A stretch of 64,000 bases of DNA, taken from contig CAAFWR010000111.1 in the NCBI GenBank assembly GCA_900766745.1, positions 36,809-100,808 on the forward strand. Direction: 5' to 3'. The stretch comes from Methanobacteriaceae archaeon. Lineage in GTDB: Archaea > Methanobacteriota > Methanobacteria > Methanobacteriales > Methanobacteriaceae. Under the pieces are notes generated by a model. The model had not been told where the DNA came from, did not search any database, and worked only from the letters and a program-made list of their open reading frames with translations. The position numbers and the translations under genes are program-made. Positions 24,089 through 35,612 of the stretch are shown in pieces. The stretch's first letter is position 1, and every line of letters begins with the position of its first letter.

Positions 24089-26593
24089 ATGAAGAATACT
24101 AAAAGTTTCCCTGCACAGAAACTACCAATGTCAAAGAAGACACAAGCCTGGAAAGAAGCCTGCGTAGACTATGTAGTAGGCGCTGGAGATTCAGGATTTG
24201 GTGGTAATGGTAGATCTAGATCTGACGAGATGTAGACTTACTATGATTTATATAATAGCATATATAATGAAAAGGATCTTAAATATGTAACCAATCCATT
24301 TAAACAAGATGATGGGTTTCCTGCTATGGCATAGGATTATAATATCATCAAACCATATGTAGATCAGTTACTTGGTGAAGAAACTAAGAGACCTTTTAAT
24401 TTTCATCCACAACGTACAAGTGATATAGCTGCTAGTGAAATGTAGGAAAAAGCTAAAGAAATGTTAATGGATTATATTCAAGCTACTATAGCAAGTAAGT
24501 TAAGTCCAGAACAAGCAGCTAGATATGAACAAGCATTAGCTACAGGAGAAATCTAGACTCCAGAAGCTATAGCTAAGTATCTATAGAAAGATTATAAAGA
24601 TATAGCAGAAACTGAAGCTTATCATGCATTACAATTTCTAAAGAGAAAATTAAATCTTACTCATGAATTCTATAAAGGCTGGAAAGATGCTTTAATAGGC
24701 GGAGAAGAAATATACTACATAGGTGTAATCAATGGAGATCCTTATGTAGAAAGAGTAAATCCTATGTACTTTGATTATGAGCACTCTTTAGACTTAGAAT
24801 TTATAGATGATGCAGCTTGGTGTCGTAGAAAGATGATCATGTCTGCTACTGAAATATACGACAGATTCTATGATAAAATGTCTGAAAGACAACTAAATGA
24901 GTTATTAGAACTTATTGATCAAAGACCTGGAGCAGGTAATAATCCAGAGATAAGAAAGACTAGTATAGATTATGAATCTATTAAACTACACAAGATTAAT
25001 AGTTTTACAGATAATCCATTTGATATAGATCACATAGTGGTATATCATTGCTGTTGGAAGTCTTTCAAAAAGATAGGATTTGTTACTTTACTAAACCCAG
25101 AAACTGGAGAAGTTGAAGAATTTCAAGTAGATGAAGATTATAAAGTAACAGGTACTGAACAATCTGTAGAATGGGATTGGATTATTGAAGTATGGGAAGG
25201 ATATAGAATCGGTGATGATATGTACATAGGGATTCAGCCTATTGAATATCAACATATATCTGCTGATAATCCTAATTCACAGAAATTGCCTTACACTGGT
25301 GTAGTATATAATAATACTAATAGTAAGCCTAGATCATTAGTAAGTATGATGAAACCGTTACAGTATATGTATATTGTAGTATGGTATAGACTTGAATTAG
25401 CATTATCTAGAGATAAAGGTAAAGTAGCAGTAATGGATATTACTTAGATACCTAAATCTATGAATATTGATGTTAATAAGTGGATGCATTACTTAAGTGC
25501 ACTAGGTGTAGCTTTTATTAATCCGTATGATGAAGGGTGGGATATACCGGGACGTGAAGGAGGTAAACCATCTCAATTCAACTAGTTATCTTCTTGGGAC
25601 TTAACTATGAGTAATGTAATAGCTGAGTATATTCAATTGATGCAAAAGATTGAAGACATGGTAGCTAAACTTACTGGTATTACTCCACAGAGACAAGGGT
25701 AGATTGCTGCTAGTGAATTAGTAAGTAACGCTAATACTGCCGTTAATATGTCTTATCATATTACTGAGCCTTGGTTCTGGAATCACAATTAGGTAAAAAG
25801 AAGAGTATTAACTATGCTGTTGAACACTTCTAAAGCTGCTTGGAAAGATAGTAAGAGATACTTGAATTATATATTGGATGATGCCACTAGAGCATTTGTA
25901 CAACTATCTGATAACTTCTTCTATGAAGATATGGATATATTTGTAGATGATAGTACTAAGAATCAACAATATATAGATCAATTAAAGCAACTGTTACAAC
26001 CTGCTATGTAGAATGGTGCTAGTCTGTTAGATATTGCTGAAATCATTACTTTAGATAATATGAGTATGATTAAGAATAGACTTGAGGAAATTGAACAGAA
26101 AAGAATGGAACAGATGCAGCAACAGCAGCAAGCTGAACAACAAGCACAACAGCAAATGGCAGAACAACAGAATCAGCTTAAAGAAGAAGAGCTTATGCTT
26201 AAGGAAGCCGAAATGGATCTTGAAAAATATAAAGTAGATCAAGACAATGCTACTAAAATTACTGTTGCACAACTTAATGCTTATCGTGGTGCTGAGAATA
26301 TGGATCAAGATATGAATGGAATTCCTGATCCGATTGAAATAGGAAAACAAGCGCTAGAATAGTAGAAGATAAATTCTGATATTGCTACTAAACAATTAGA
26401 ACTTAACAATAAGCGTAGAGAAATAGAGCAGAAGAGAGAAGCTGAAAATAAGAAGATACAGCTTGAAAAAGATAGAATGAAGCATGAAACTGAGTTGCAA
26501 CGTATGTCTGATAAAGCTGCTATGGATAGAGAGAAATTAAAGGCAAAGACAGCTTTGCGAAATAAAGTGGTAGGTGAATCTAAATCTAAATAA
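24089..26593 (+). CDS. Portal protein
   Basis: An 834-residue protein with 12 in-frame TAGs, directly following the terminase as in crAss-like phages. The core (KPYVDQLLGEETKRPFNF near residues 90-110, then YYIGVINGDPYVERVNP) matches crAss portals. The C-terminal third is a long coiled coil, very rich in Gln, Glu and Lys (residues about 650-830). Twelve copies form the DNA channel at one capsid vertex. TAG lies in Gln-rich surroundings (for example GAA TAG TAG AAG at 26358-26369). Confidence 0.88.
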
Positions 26594-26595
26594 AC

Positions 26596-27045
26596 ATGAA
26601 TTGGTTTAAAGAAACATGGTGGTTAGTAAAGCAGCTATTTACTACTACTAAAAATAAAGACAAAGTATAGTATAAGCATATGGATCATTATCCATTTAGT
26701 GGTTACTCTGCAATGAGTTGGTGTGGGTATATTTTAACCAAAAAGAAAGAATCTGATATTAAAACTACTACTTGGAATCACGAAAATATACATTTATAGT
26801 AGGCTAAGAATAAGGGTAGTTGGTTAAAGTATTATACTGATTATGTATGGGAGTGGATCAAAGGCAATCCTATTATTTACCCAGCATCTTCTGCATACTA
26901 TACAATACCTTATGAAATGGAAGCATACGCAAATGAAGATAAATCTGATTACGAAATTAATACAAATAAGTATAAAATAAAAAATCGTAAAAAGACTTAC
27001 AAAGAGAATAGGAAAAATTGGTTTAATTATATTAAAACTTTATAA
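26596..27045 (+). CDS. HExxH metallopeptidase-like protein
   Basis: A 149-residue protein with HENIH at residues 62-66 (H-E-x-x-H), followed by tandem TAG TAG (QQ). A later PYEMEAYANE could give the third zinc ligand. It starts three bases after the portal stop, in a place where phages often encode head-maturation or structural peptidases; whether it cleaves phage or host protein is unknown. Three TAGs in frame. Confidence 0.65.
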
Positions 27046-27047
27046 TT

Positions 27048-27110
27048 ATGGCATGTGGTGGAAAGAAAGGTGGCAAGAAGTTATCTAAAAGTGGAAAGAA
27101 AAGTAAATAA
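27048..27110 (+). CDS. Tiny Lys/Gly-rich protein
   Basis: A 20-residue frame, MACGGKKGGKKLSKSGKKSK, opened by AATTATGG two bases after the previous stop and ended two bases before the next ATG. Very basic; perhaps a DNA-binding peptide packed in the head. Called because of exact packing between genes. Confidence 0.5.
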   Translation: MACGGKKGGKKLSKSGKKSK

Positions 27111-27112
27111 TT

Positions 27113-28291
27113 ATGGAACGTGAAGCATTTAGATAGAGAATGCAACAGTATAAGTAGGCTAGGGAGAATAATCCCTAGCTGAAATACTGGGATTGGAAGA
27201 AGTATGCAGATGGTGGTATTGTAGATGAAGATCCACCACAGAATACTAGTGAAATACCTATTACTAACTTTGACCCTAAAGGAGATCCGTATAATCCTAT
27301 ATACGGATATAACCCAGGTGCAGGATATGTTTCAAATTCAGACCCATTAGGCAGTCTATATGTAGAAGGAGCTTTACTTAATCCAGTATTTAAATTAGCA
27401 GGTAATGCAGTATCTAATGTAGCTAGAGGATTAACTAAATACTCTTCTAAATATGTACCAGAAGTAAAAAGAACTGTATAGGATAAGATAAATAGTTTAT
27501 TCCGTAGAGAAGCCGAAGATAAAGCTCGTACATTTAAATTATATGACGATGCTATAGAATCTAGAAATAGAATAATTGAAGATCTATATTCTAATCCAGC
27601 TTATATGGAAAGAGCTAGACAGATTTAGAATACTTACGGTGATAATTACGCTAAAGTATATGAAGATATAATTAATTAGTATAATACTAATTATTGGAAT
27701 TTACATAATCCTGTTATAAAACAGTTAGATGCTAAGGCTAAAATGTAGGCTAAAGACGCAGCTGTAAATAGGTATATTACTAGAAGACAACCAGCAGGAT
27801 ATGATGATTTTGAGTATTAGATAAATAGAAATCTTACAGAGATAGACTACCCTACTACTAGACATGAATTAGGACACTATGTAGATTTTAATTTAGCTAA
27901 AAGTTCAAATCCTGATTATAGCAACTCTATGTTTGCAGAGTTAAAAATAGATTTATCAAAATAGAAGAATCCATTATTTCCAGATAAAACTGATTATTAT
28001 AGCAAAGGTACAGAATAGAAGTCTTATATGAATACTCTTAGAGAGTATATGTTTAAGAACGGTATGATTAATAATATAGGAGATAAGGTAACTTCTAGAT
28101 AGATTAAGAAAGCTATAAGATCATTACCTAAAGATATGAGATCTATTGAAGCTGCTTATCTTCAATTTGCTACACCCGGATAGTATACAAAATGGTTTAA
28201 CAAGATACCTTTACTTGGTACTTATCCAATAGTAAATAAACAATTTTAGAATTATGAAGAAGATAAAGATAAAGCCAGAGAATAGAGGTAA
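27113..28291 (+). CDS. Virion-type protein with HELGH peptidase motif
   Basis: A 392-residue protein with 14 in-frame TAGs. An N-terminal segment (WDWKKYADGGIVDED) resembles the AYADG/YAFGADA segments of the protein at 61900-63804. HELGH at residues 251-255, followed by YVDFNL, is a zinc metallopeptidase motif. The middle is helical. Position among head genes and the motif suggest a virion-associated or maturation peptidase; substrate unknown. Confidence 0.65.
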
Positions 28292-28428
28292 GTTCAATGC
28301 AACTAAAAAAGAAGACAGGAAAGACAACCGAAGAACTAACTCACAGTAAGAATCCTGTAACAAGAAAGAGAGCAATATTCGCTTAGAATGCTGCTAAATG
28401 GAATAAAGGTAAAAAGAAGAAAAAATAA
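28254..28428 (+). pseudogene. Small basic protein split by a frameshift
   Basis: Two frames make one protein. The first (MKKIKIKPENRGKFNATKK..., from ATG 28254) and the second (KKTGKTTEELTHSKNP, then TRKRAIFAQNAAKW, to TAA 28426-28428) together give a small basic protein of a kind seen in crAss-like virion regions. They meet at a run of six A (28305-28310); removing one A joins them, giving ...NATKKTGKTTEEL. This could be an insertion, an assembly error, or programmed +1 frameshifting. The second half contains one TAG and could also start alone at ATG 28297. It overlaps the end of the previous gene by 38 bases. Confidence 0.6.
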
Positions 28429-28449
28429 ATCTAATTAAATATTTTAATT

Positions 28450-29628
28450 ATGGATAAAAAAATGACATTAGGTGGATTTGAAGCTGTACTAGATAGCTTT
28501 ATCCCTAATCCAGATGGTGGTTTTAGAAATTCAAATATTGATGAAAACGTTAATGTCAATGCTGATGAATTTGAATCACTAGACGATGAAGAATTGGAAG
28601 ATATTAAAAAGAACAATATCGAAGTAAAGAATAATAAAGAAAATCCAGTAGAGGAAGATACTGAGGAAGAAGAAATCGAAGAAGAAGATATTGAAGATAA
28701 ACCAAAACGTAAGCCTGGTAGACCTCGTAAAGAAGAAACTATTGAGGAAGAAACAGAAGAGGAAGAAGAGGTTGAAGATAATAATGAAGAAAATGTTGTT
28801 ACTAACTTCTTTGACGCTATGGCTGAAAAACTCAATTGGGAATTTGAAGAAGGAGAGGAAAAACCCAAGAGTGTAGATGAGTTAATTAATTACTTCCAAA
28901 ATGTCATTGAAGAAAATAGTAAGCCTGAATACTCTAGTGAAGAAGTTGAAGCACTAGATAATTTCGTAAAACAAGGTGGAGATTTAAAGAAGTATTTAAC
29001 TATTGATGCTGAATTAGATTTAGATGATATTGACATTGAAGATGAAACTAATCAGAAATTAGTAGTAAAACAGTTACTTAAAGAAAAAGGGTTCTCTACT
29101 AAGAAGATTGATAAGTTAGTAAGTAGATACGAAGAAGCTGGATTGCTTGAAGATGAAGCACAAGACGCTTTAGAAGATCTTAAAGAGATTAAAGAGGAAA
29201 AGAAGAAACAGCTATTAGAGGATCAGAAAAAGGCTTATCAGATATAGTTGCAGAGACAACAGCAATTCTACGATAACGTTGTTAGCGAAATAAAAGGCTT
29301 AAAGAATATACGTGGTATTACAGTCCCTGAAAAAGATAAAAAGGTTTTAATGGATTATATACTTAAGCCAGACACAGACGGTAAAACAAAGTACCAAAAG
29401 GACTATGCTAAGGGTGGTGTTAAGAATCTGATAGAATCAGCATACTTTACAATGAATGCTGACAAACTTATTGAGGCTGCTAAACGTGAAGGAAATAATT
29501 CAGCTATTGATAAGTTTAGACGAAGTTTAAAATCTAGTAGCATTACTACTAAATCTAGAAAACAAGCTACGGGTTCTGATGATGATCCAATTTGGTTCTC
29601 AGCTGCACGACAACTGCGTATATCATAA
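28450..29628 (+). CDS. Scaffold-like protein preceding the capsid gene
   Basis: A 392-residue protein with a single TAG at 29245-29247 (AYQI-Q-LQRQQQ). Acidic, coiled-coil-rich first half with an AT-hook-like KPKRKPGRPRKEE near residue 85, and a helical second half ending in ARQLRIS. Low complexity, acidity, coiled coil and a place 42 bases before the major capsid gene fit an internal scaffold. AT-hooks bind the DNA minor groove; whether this one does is unknown. Confidence 0.6.
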
Positions 29629-29670
29629 TAATTAATTATATAAATAAAAAAATTAAATTACTAGTATTTT

Positions 29671-31137
29671 ATGTATAATAATATTCTTAATAACCTCCAA
29701 TTATACAAAGGTAAATGGTTTTCTGATTTGATCGACACTAATAAGATTAGTCTCGCTTCTCAGCAAAGACCTTATGAGGTATCTACTATCCTGTCATACG
29801 TATTTGGTACTAAAGATAATGGTTACAGTACTTCTCTTGATATGTTGACAGGTGGTCTTGGAAATGTAATGACTATTGATCAGCCTTCATTTGAATGGGG
29901 TGTTATGATCGACCAAGATAGAGCTGTTACAATTCGTGACGCTAAATGGAATGGTGCTGCAATTAGTGAAAATTCTACTCCAGGTTTGGGTAATACTCCT
30001 ATTACTTTGTGGTTGGAAGATGCATGGTTTGGTCCTGGTGCTACTATCGAATTTGATGATAAGAGTCAAGCACGTATTCAGGATGCTCCGTATCAAGATG
30101 GCAATCTGTATGTTTATACAGTATTTGTATCTAATGGTAGTCCCGCTTCTTATATTGACCCGGCTGTTTTAGCTTCTGGTTGCCAAGTAAACCGTTTGGC
30201 TTCTGCTTATGAAGAATACAGTGAAGAGGCTGATATCCTGAACTACAATACTCACTTCAAGATGCGTAACTATTTGACTACAGTACGTCTGTCTTATGAT
30301 ATCACAGGTTCTGCTTACTCTACAGTTATGGCAGTAGCTTTGAAAGATCCTAAGACTGGTAAAACTTCTTATTTGTGGTCTACATTCCAGGAATGGGTTG
30401 CAATGCGTGAGTGGTACAAACGTCTTGAAAGAGCTTTGGTATACAATCAGAACAACGTAAACAAAGATGGTTCTTGTAATCTGAAAGGTAAGAACGGTCG
30501 TCCTGCATTTATCGGTGCTGGTTTGCTGGAACAGATTGCTCCGTCTAACAGACGTTATTATACTCGTTTGACAGCTGAACTGTTGGAAGACTTCTTGTTT
30601 GACCTGTCTTACAATGTATTGGGTACTAATGAACGTAAGTTCGTTGCCTTGACTGGTGAAATGGGTATGCGTGAATTTGACCGTGTACTTAAAGAAAAGA
30701 TGGCTAACATGAACTTGATTGACACAGTATTCGTAACTGGTTCTGGTGATAATTTGAAGTTCGGTGGTCAGTTTAAGACTTACGCAATGTCTAATGGTAT
30801 TGAATTGACTTTGAAGTATTTCCCGTTGTATGACAATACTACTTACAATCGTCAGTTGCATCCTGTTACTTTGAAACCGTTGGAATCTTACCGTATGACA
30901 TTCTTGGATTTAGGTCGTCGTGATGGTGAAGCTAATATTGTTAAAGTAGTTCGTAAAGATCGTGAATTCGTTAACTGGTGTACAGCTGGTTCTGTAACTC
31001 CTGCTGGTTACGCTCACTCTAACACAGAAGTTCGTTCTAACGCTAAGGATGGTTACTCAGTACACTTCTTGGGTGAAGTAGGTATTATGTTACGTGATCC
31101 TAGGGCATGTGGAGAATTGATCATGATGGCTGAGTAA
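29671..31137 (+). CDS. Major capsid protein
   Basis: A 488-residue protein with the look of crAss-like HK97-fold capsid proteins: N-terminal LYKGKWFSDLIDTNKIS, then FEWGVMIDQDRAVTIRDA, a beta-rich centre, and a C-terminal HFLGEVGIMLRDPRACGEL. It forms the icosahedral shell. It has no in-frame TAG although Gln is present (coded CAG or CAA), unlike almost all neighbours, and its codons look more regular (many GGT, CGT, TTG), as expected for the most highly expressed gene. It is flanked by the scaffold-like gene and an 8-bp hairpin. Confidence 0.93.
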   Translation: MYNNILNNLQLYKGKWFSDLIDTNKISLASQQRPYEVSTILSYVFGTKDNGYSTSLDMLTGGLGNVMTIDQPSFEWGVMIDQDRAVTIRDAKWNGAAISENSTPGLGNTPITLWLEDAWFGPGATIEFDDKSQARIQDAPYQDGNLYVYTVFVSNGSPASYIDPAVLASGCQVNRLASAYEEYSEEADILNYNTHFKMRNYLTTVRLSYDITGSAYSTVMAVALKDPKTGKTSYLWSTFQEWVAMREWYKRLERALVYNQNNVNKDGSCNLKGKNGRPAFIGAGLLEQIAPSNRRYYTRLTAELLEDFLFDLSYNVLGTNERKFVALTGEMGMREFDRVLKEKMANMNLIDTVFVTGSGDNLKFGGQFKTYAMSNGIELTLKYFPLYDNTTYNRQLHPVTLKPLESYRMTFLDLGRRDGEANIVKVVRKDREFVNWCTAGSVTPAGYAHSNTEVRSNAKDGYSVHFLGEVGIMLRDPRACGELIMMAE

Positions 31138-31153
31138 TTCAGTTAAAAAATAT

Positions 31154-31181
31154 TAGGGGCTTGAATGCTAGCGAGCCCCTA
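31154..31181 (+). terminator. GC-rich hairpin after the capsid gene
   Basis: TAGGGGCT and AGCCCCTA form a perfect 8-bp stem around a 12-base loop, 17 bases after the capsid stop. No U-tract follows on the plus strand, so it may be a partial terminator or an mRNA 3' end stabiliser that sets the capsid mRNA apart from its neighbours. Confidence 0.5.
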
Positions 31182-31213
31182 TAATACTAACTTGATAATC
31201 TAATTTTATAATT

Positions 31214-31966
31214 ATGGAAGTAATCGTTAGAATGACAAAAGTAAATCCTTGGACAGGGTTGATTAAATGGTCCAACTGCTTTGATTACTTGAGTTCATAT
31301 TGGACAAGATCTGGTAGTCGTTACACAGGTCTAACTCAAGATAAAGCTAGAGAACTAGAACAGAAAATGGGTAAAGCTGAAGGAGAATTAGATCCCGATA
31401 GCACATTTTGGGATACATTTGCAATTAAGATTGGTAAGAAAGAATTAGTGATTAATACTGATAGACCTGAAGGTGAATTGCAATATTTATTCCTATTAGG
31501 ACATAAGAGGGTAGCTAATGGCATTGATAAAGTAACACCATCTACTGATTATGTGCTTATAAATAAAGAAGCCGAAGCAGAACAAATTAATAAAGCTAAC
31601 AAAGTTAAACGTGATGCTTATAGAGCACTGGATAAGATGAGTCCTGAAGAGATGCGCAAATGTCTTAGACTTCTTGGAATTAAAGCTGACACTATGTCTA
31701 ATGAATTAGTTGAAGCTAGAGTTGGTGAAAACGTAGAAGCTGATCCAGCAAGATTTATTAGAATTTGGGTAGACAATCCTAATAAAGAAATTAACTTTGT
31801 AATTGAAGAAGCTTTAAGTAAAAATATTATTCGTAAGAACAGAGCATCATATTACTTTGGTACTGATCTTATTGGTAACGGTCTTGAAGATGTAATTGCA
31901 TATTTGAAAGACAAAAAGAATCAAGATATTTACTTAAGTATTATGTCTGAAATAAAATCTAAATAA
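31214..31966 (+). CDS. Head-associated conserved protein
   Basis: A 250-residue protein directly after the capsid gene, opened by AATTATGG. N-terminal NPWTGLIKWSNCFDYLSSYW, helical middle, and a C-terminal EEMRKCLRLLGIKADTMSNE segment like a SAP/HeH-type helix-extended-loop-helix. The gene at this place in crAss-like phages is a virion component; its exact role is not clear to me. No TAG. It ends in TAATG, overlapping the next gene. Confidence 0.65.
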   Translation: MEVIVRMTKVNPWTGLIKWSNCFDYLSSYWTRSGSRYTGLTQDKARELEQKMGKAEGELDPDSTFWDTFAIKIGKKELVINTDRPEGELQYLFLLGHKRVANGIDKVTPSTDYVLINKEAEAEQINKANKVKRDAYRALDKMSPEEMRKCLRLLGIKADTMSNELVEARVGENVEADPARFIRIWVDNPNKEINFVIEEALSKNIIRKNRASYYFGTDLIGNGLEDVIAYLKDKKNQDIYLSIMSEIKSK

Positions 31967-32643
31967 TGACTAGAGAACAATTTCACTCATATTTTAAAGT
32001 AGCAATGGACAAGAACTCTCAAAGCGTAGCCTTTGGGGGTTGTCCTGCTTTCTTACCAGAAGAAATAGATTACTGGTTAGATCAAGGTTTATACCAAGAA
32101 ATCAGTAATAAGTTTACTGGTAATAACTACTTAAAGACTAGCTTTGAAGGATCTGTAAAACGTATTCACGATTTAGAAAAATTAGTACGTACAGATGTTA
32201 ACGTTGTTGCTAATACTGAAACAAATTCAAATAGATGTTATGTTACTAACTTATTCAACGGTGACAGAATGTTCTTTGTAGATGCAGTGTTAAACTTCAA
32301 TAGTAACAAAGCTACTATAAAATTAATAGATCATTCTGACGCTACTAAGTTCAAGAAGACTTACAATAACAATCCTTGGATAGAAGATCCAGTAGCTGTA
32401 ATAGAAGATAATACTCTATATATCTATTATGATTACTTAGCTATGAGTAGTAATAGCTATTCTGTAGATATTACCTATGTTAAGTTTCCTACTAAGATAG
32501 AAGACTTACCAGCTGAAGGTATGAGTGAAATACCAGAGTATATGTAGTTTGAAGTAATTAACAGAGCTGTAGAACTAGCATTAGAAGATATTGAGTCTAA
32601 GAGAATATAGACTAAATCACAGTTAAACCAAATAGATGAATGA
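31966..32643 (+). CDS. Head-tail connector protein
   Basis: A 225-residue protein with two TAGs near its end (32545-32547 and 32608-32610). N-terminal helices (REQFHSYFKVAMDKNSQ, then EEIDYWLDQGLYQEI) followed by beta strands. Position after the capsid pair, and similarity in layout to the next gene, fit a connector (adaptor ring) at the neck. Coupled upstream by TAATG. Confidence 0.65.
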
Positions 32644-32645
32644 TT

Positions 32646-33380
32646 ATGACAAATCGTGGATTTCAAATCGAGTTTGAACGTAGGCTATAGTTAATGGATC
32701 CTAATTTAGTTATTAAGGATAAGCTATCCTCAGACACTATTATATCATTCATTAATGAGGCAATTGATAAATTTTATAAAACAAGATACTCAGGTATTAA
32801 CTTTAAAGCTCAAGGATTTGAGTAGACAGAAAAGCGTATAGATGATTTGCGTACTTTAGTTCGTAAAAAGAACTATTCTAACACTTAGATAATTAAAGGA
32901 GTTAGAAACTCATACTCAGTAGAATTACCAGATGATTATGTATTATTACTTGGAGATACTGCTGGTATACAGCCGAGTGATGAATATCCTAACGAATGCT
33001 GGGAAAAAGACGATTTAGGTGCATATATAGTTAAGTATACAGATACGTTAGAATCTACGATTGAAACATTAGATAGACAATTAAGTAATTCACTATCTGA
33101 ACACAAATTAAAATATTGTCAAGCTAGACCTTTAAAGTTAATTCAAGATAATAATGTAATATTATACACAGACGGTAAATATAAAGTAAGTGAATATGAG
33201 ATTACATACTTAGCTAAGCCATCTAAAATTAATTCAAGTAATATTACTAATACCGAATATACAGATTTGCCAGAACATACACATATGGAAATTGTGAAAA
33301 TGGCAATCTAGATTTATCTTGCTACTAAACCAATGTAGCACTATAATGCTTATTCCAACGAAATTGCTTCAATGGAATAA
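32646..33380 (+). CDS. Head-tail connector protein
   Basis: A 244-residue protein with five TAGs (for example after FERRL, FE, and NT). N-terminal helices (LSSDTIISFINEAIDKFY) and a beta-rich body with SVELPDDYVLLLGDTAG, as in phage neck adaptor proteins. The TAA at 33378 is followed by a 106-base gap that shows no gene. It probably acts with the preceding gene between portal and tail. Confidence 0.65.
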
Positions 33381-33486
33381 CAAATAAATTAATGCGTTTG
33401 TCTGACCTGGAAATCTGAAATAAGGAAAGTAGAAGGACAAACTAGACTAGCGCTAAGTCTAACAATTAATTATTTTTATATAAACT

Positions 33487-34467
33487 ATGATTACACGCGT
33501 TGATACCGTATTAATCGGAAAGAAATGCCCTACAGCCTATACTACTGTAGATGCTTTGGCTAAAGGGGACGTTGCTTTATTTGACTAGAATAAAGCACTA
33601 ATTACAACTGCTGCTAATGCAGTAAATGCATCTACTGTTTATGTAGGTGTAGCTGGGGATAATATGACAATTACTCTGCCCAACGGTACTACTGCAACAA
33701 AGAGAATGGTAGAATACTCTAACGCCATTCAAAAAGCTTCTAAACCTTCGTATGTACAAGGTGATTATGTTGCACCAGTTCAAGAGAAAATCGAAATTGA
33801 TTTAACTAGTGCTACTGTTGTTATCGGTCACAGATATGTTTTACGCATTGTTTATAAAGACTTATATGAAGCTCCAGGACAGTTTACTCATACTTATGAA
33901 GTAATTGCTTCAACTGAGACTGCTGATGATTTGGGAAATGCACTTTTAGCTAAAATTAACAAACACGCTAATCGTAGAGTAAGTGCTACATTTGCAAGTC
34001 ATAAGCTAACTTTAACTGCAATGGAAAAAGATGACAATGAAGGAGTCAATTCTTTGAATGAATACTCTGTAGTTTCTATGGAAGCTTCTCTGTACGTTAC
34101 TATTCCTGGTGCATTATTGTCTAATGTTCCTGAAGCAGTTCCTGGTGCAACTATTACTAAGACTGCTGGTAAACCTGGTAAAGGTTACTGGAAACAGGTA
34201 CGTGATATGGAAGTACGTATGTTGGGTTATAAGGGTCATGTATTCACAGATGCGTATCCTGCAATTGAACCAAAACGCAATGTTGAAGAAGGTTCTACAT
34301 ACGATTACTTTACTATTGAAAATGATAATCTGTATTTGAGTCCTGATAATCAGTATATTAAGACTACTCCGTTGACTACAGAAGTATATATTGAACACAA
34401 TACTACTAATAAAACTTCTGTATTCGCTAAGGCTATTAAGGCATTTATTACAGGTGAAGCAGAATAA
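33487..34467 (+). CDS. Abundant-type virion protein
   Basis: A 326-residue beta-rich protein (MITRVDTVLIGKKCPTAYTT..., then VYVGVAGDNMTITLP), with only one TAG (33586-33588). Codon use resembles the capsid gene. It is followed by a strong terminator, so it may be produced at high level as a tail, neck or capsid-surface component. Family not identified with certainty. Confidence 0.6.
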
Positions 34468-34491
34468 TACACGGTTTCTTTATTTAAACCC

Positions 34492-34537
34492 AGGCGAGGT
34501 TGAGGTTTATCCTCGGCTTCGCCTTTTTAATTTTTTG
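34492..34537 (+). terminator. Rho-independent terminator
   Basis: AGGCGAGGTTGAGG-TTTAT-CCTCGGCTTCGCCT forms a 14-bp stem (three G-U pairs), followed by T-runs (TTTTTAATTTTTT). It ends the head-gene transcript after 34467. Confidence 0.85.
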
Positions 34538-34542
34538 TAGAT

Positions 34543-35076
34543 ATGAAAATAATTAATGCAACATTAAAGAACGATACTATAACTATAACTTTAGATGCTA
34601 AGGCTAATGTACATAAGATTTATCTAGATTCAATAATAAATCAAAAGAATATGTATTCTGATGAAGATGATAAACACACTCATGTAATATCTGACTTTGT
34701 TGCTTAGGATAATACTGTTATTGTTGATATTACTGAGTATAATGAAACTTCTTTTATAGTAAGCGTTCTTACATCAGAGGGTAATAGAGATGAAGCTATA
34801 GCAATAGATCAGAATGAATTATATTTAGCTAAAGTAAATCTACTTACTACATATTGTAATACATGTTTAGATAAACATTAGAAGCATATAATAATGATGT
34901 GTGATTTTAGATCATAGTTATTGTAGTATGCTTTAGAGCACAATCTTACTAAAGACGCTATTGAACATTACATAGATCTTAGTAGAATGTTAGGTATGAT
35001 AGATTATCATAATTGTAGTAAGTGCCTATCTCCTAATAAAGTGTGTAAATGTTGTAATGGTATGTGTGCGCTATGA
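34543..35076 (+). CDS. Hypothetical tail-module protein
   Basis: A 177-residue protein with four TAGs, beta-rich N-terminal half (INATLKNDTITITLDA) and a Cys-rich C-terminus (NCSKCLSPNKVCKCCNGMC) that may bind metal. Starts right after the terminator, coupled downstream by ATGA. In crAss-like phages a gene of this type leads the tail-fibre module; exact role unknown. Confidence 0.6.
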
Positions 35077-35612
35077 TAAAAGAAGAATATAAAAATGGAT
35101 GCAGATTGAAAGAATAGGTAAAGTATAATATTGATTATGATGATTGCCAAATTCTTAATCTAACCTGTGCTAACTACATATATGATTTAGTATAGGAATC
35201 TTCTAAATATGAAACAAAATTAGAAGATATTAAAAAAATGTTATACATGATAGAAAAGTTATTAGGACACGAAGTGCAATATGATATTCCAGAACATCAT
35301 GGAGATAATAAAAAATGTTATTTTGGTGTAGTATCAGATAATTTTGTTATTGATGAAAACAATATAAAACAATTAGATTATGTACTACAAGATACAAAAG
35401 AATTTGTTGAAAGCTTTAGTACTGATTATCAAAAGATATTATATTGTTATCCTAATGAATTTGGAGATATAAATAGTATAAAAGATCAAAATCAATTTGA
35501 GATAAAAGAGTCATTTTAGAGGAATGCTGTAACTATAGATGGTATATTATATAATGTATATATACTGAAAGACGCATCCACAGTAGATAATTATAAAATA
35601 TATTTTATATGA
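35073..35612 (+). CDS. Tail-fibre adaptor-like protein
   Basis: A 179-residue protein with three TAGs. The C-terminal half (CYPNEFGDINSIKDQNQFEI, then VTIDGILYNVYIL, NYKIYFI) resembles short collar or fibre-base proteins. Coupled by ATGA to both neighbours, so made together with the tailspike. Confidence 0.55.

Noticed and set aside
28431-28868. 145-residue Ser-rich minus-strand frame
   Set aside because: Antisense of the acidic GAA/GAT-rich scaffold-like gene.
30169-30861. 230-residue minus-strand frame
   Set aside because: Antisense shadow of the major capsid gene, caused by its regular codon use.
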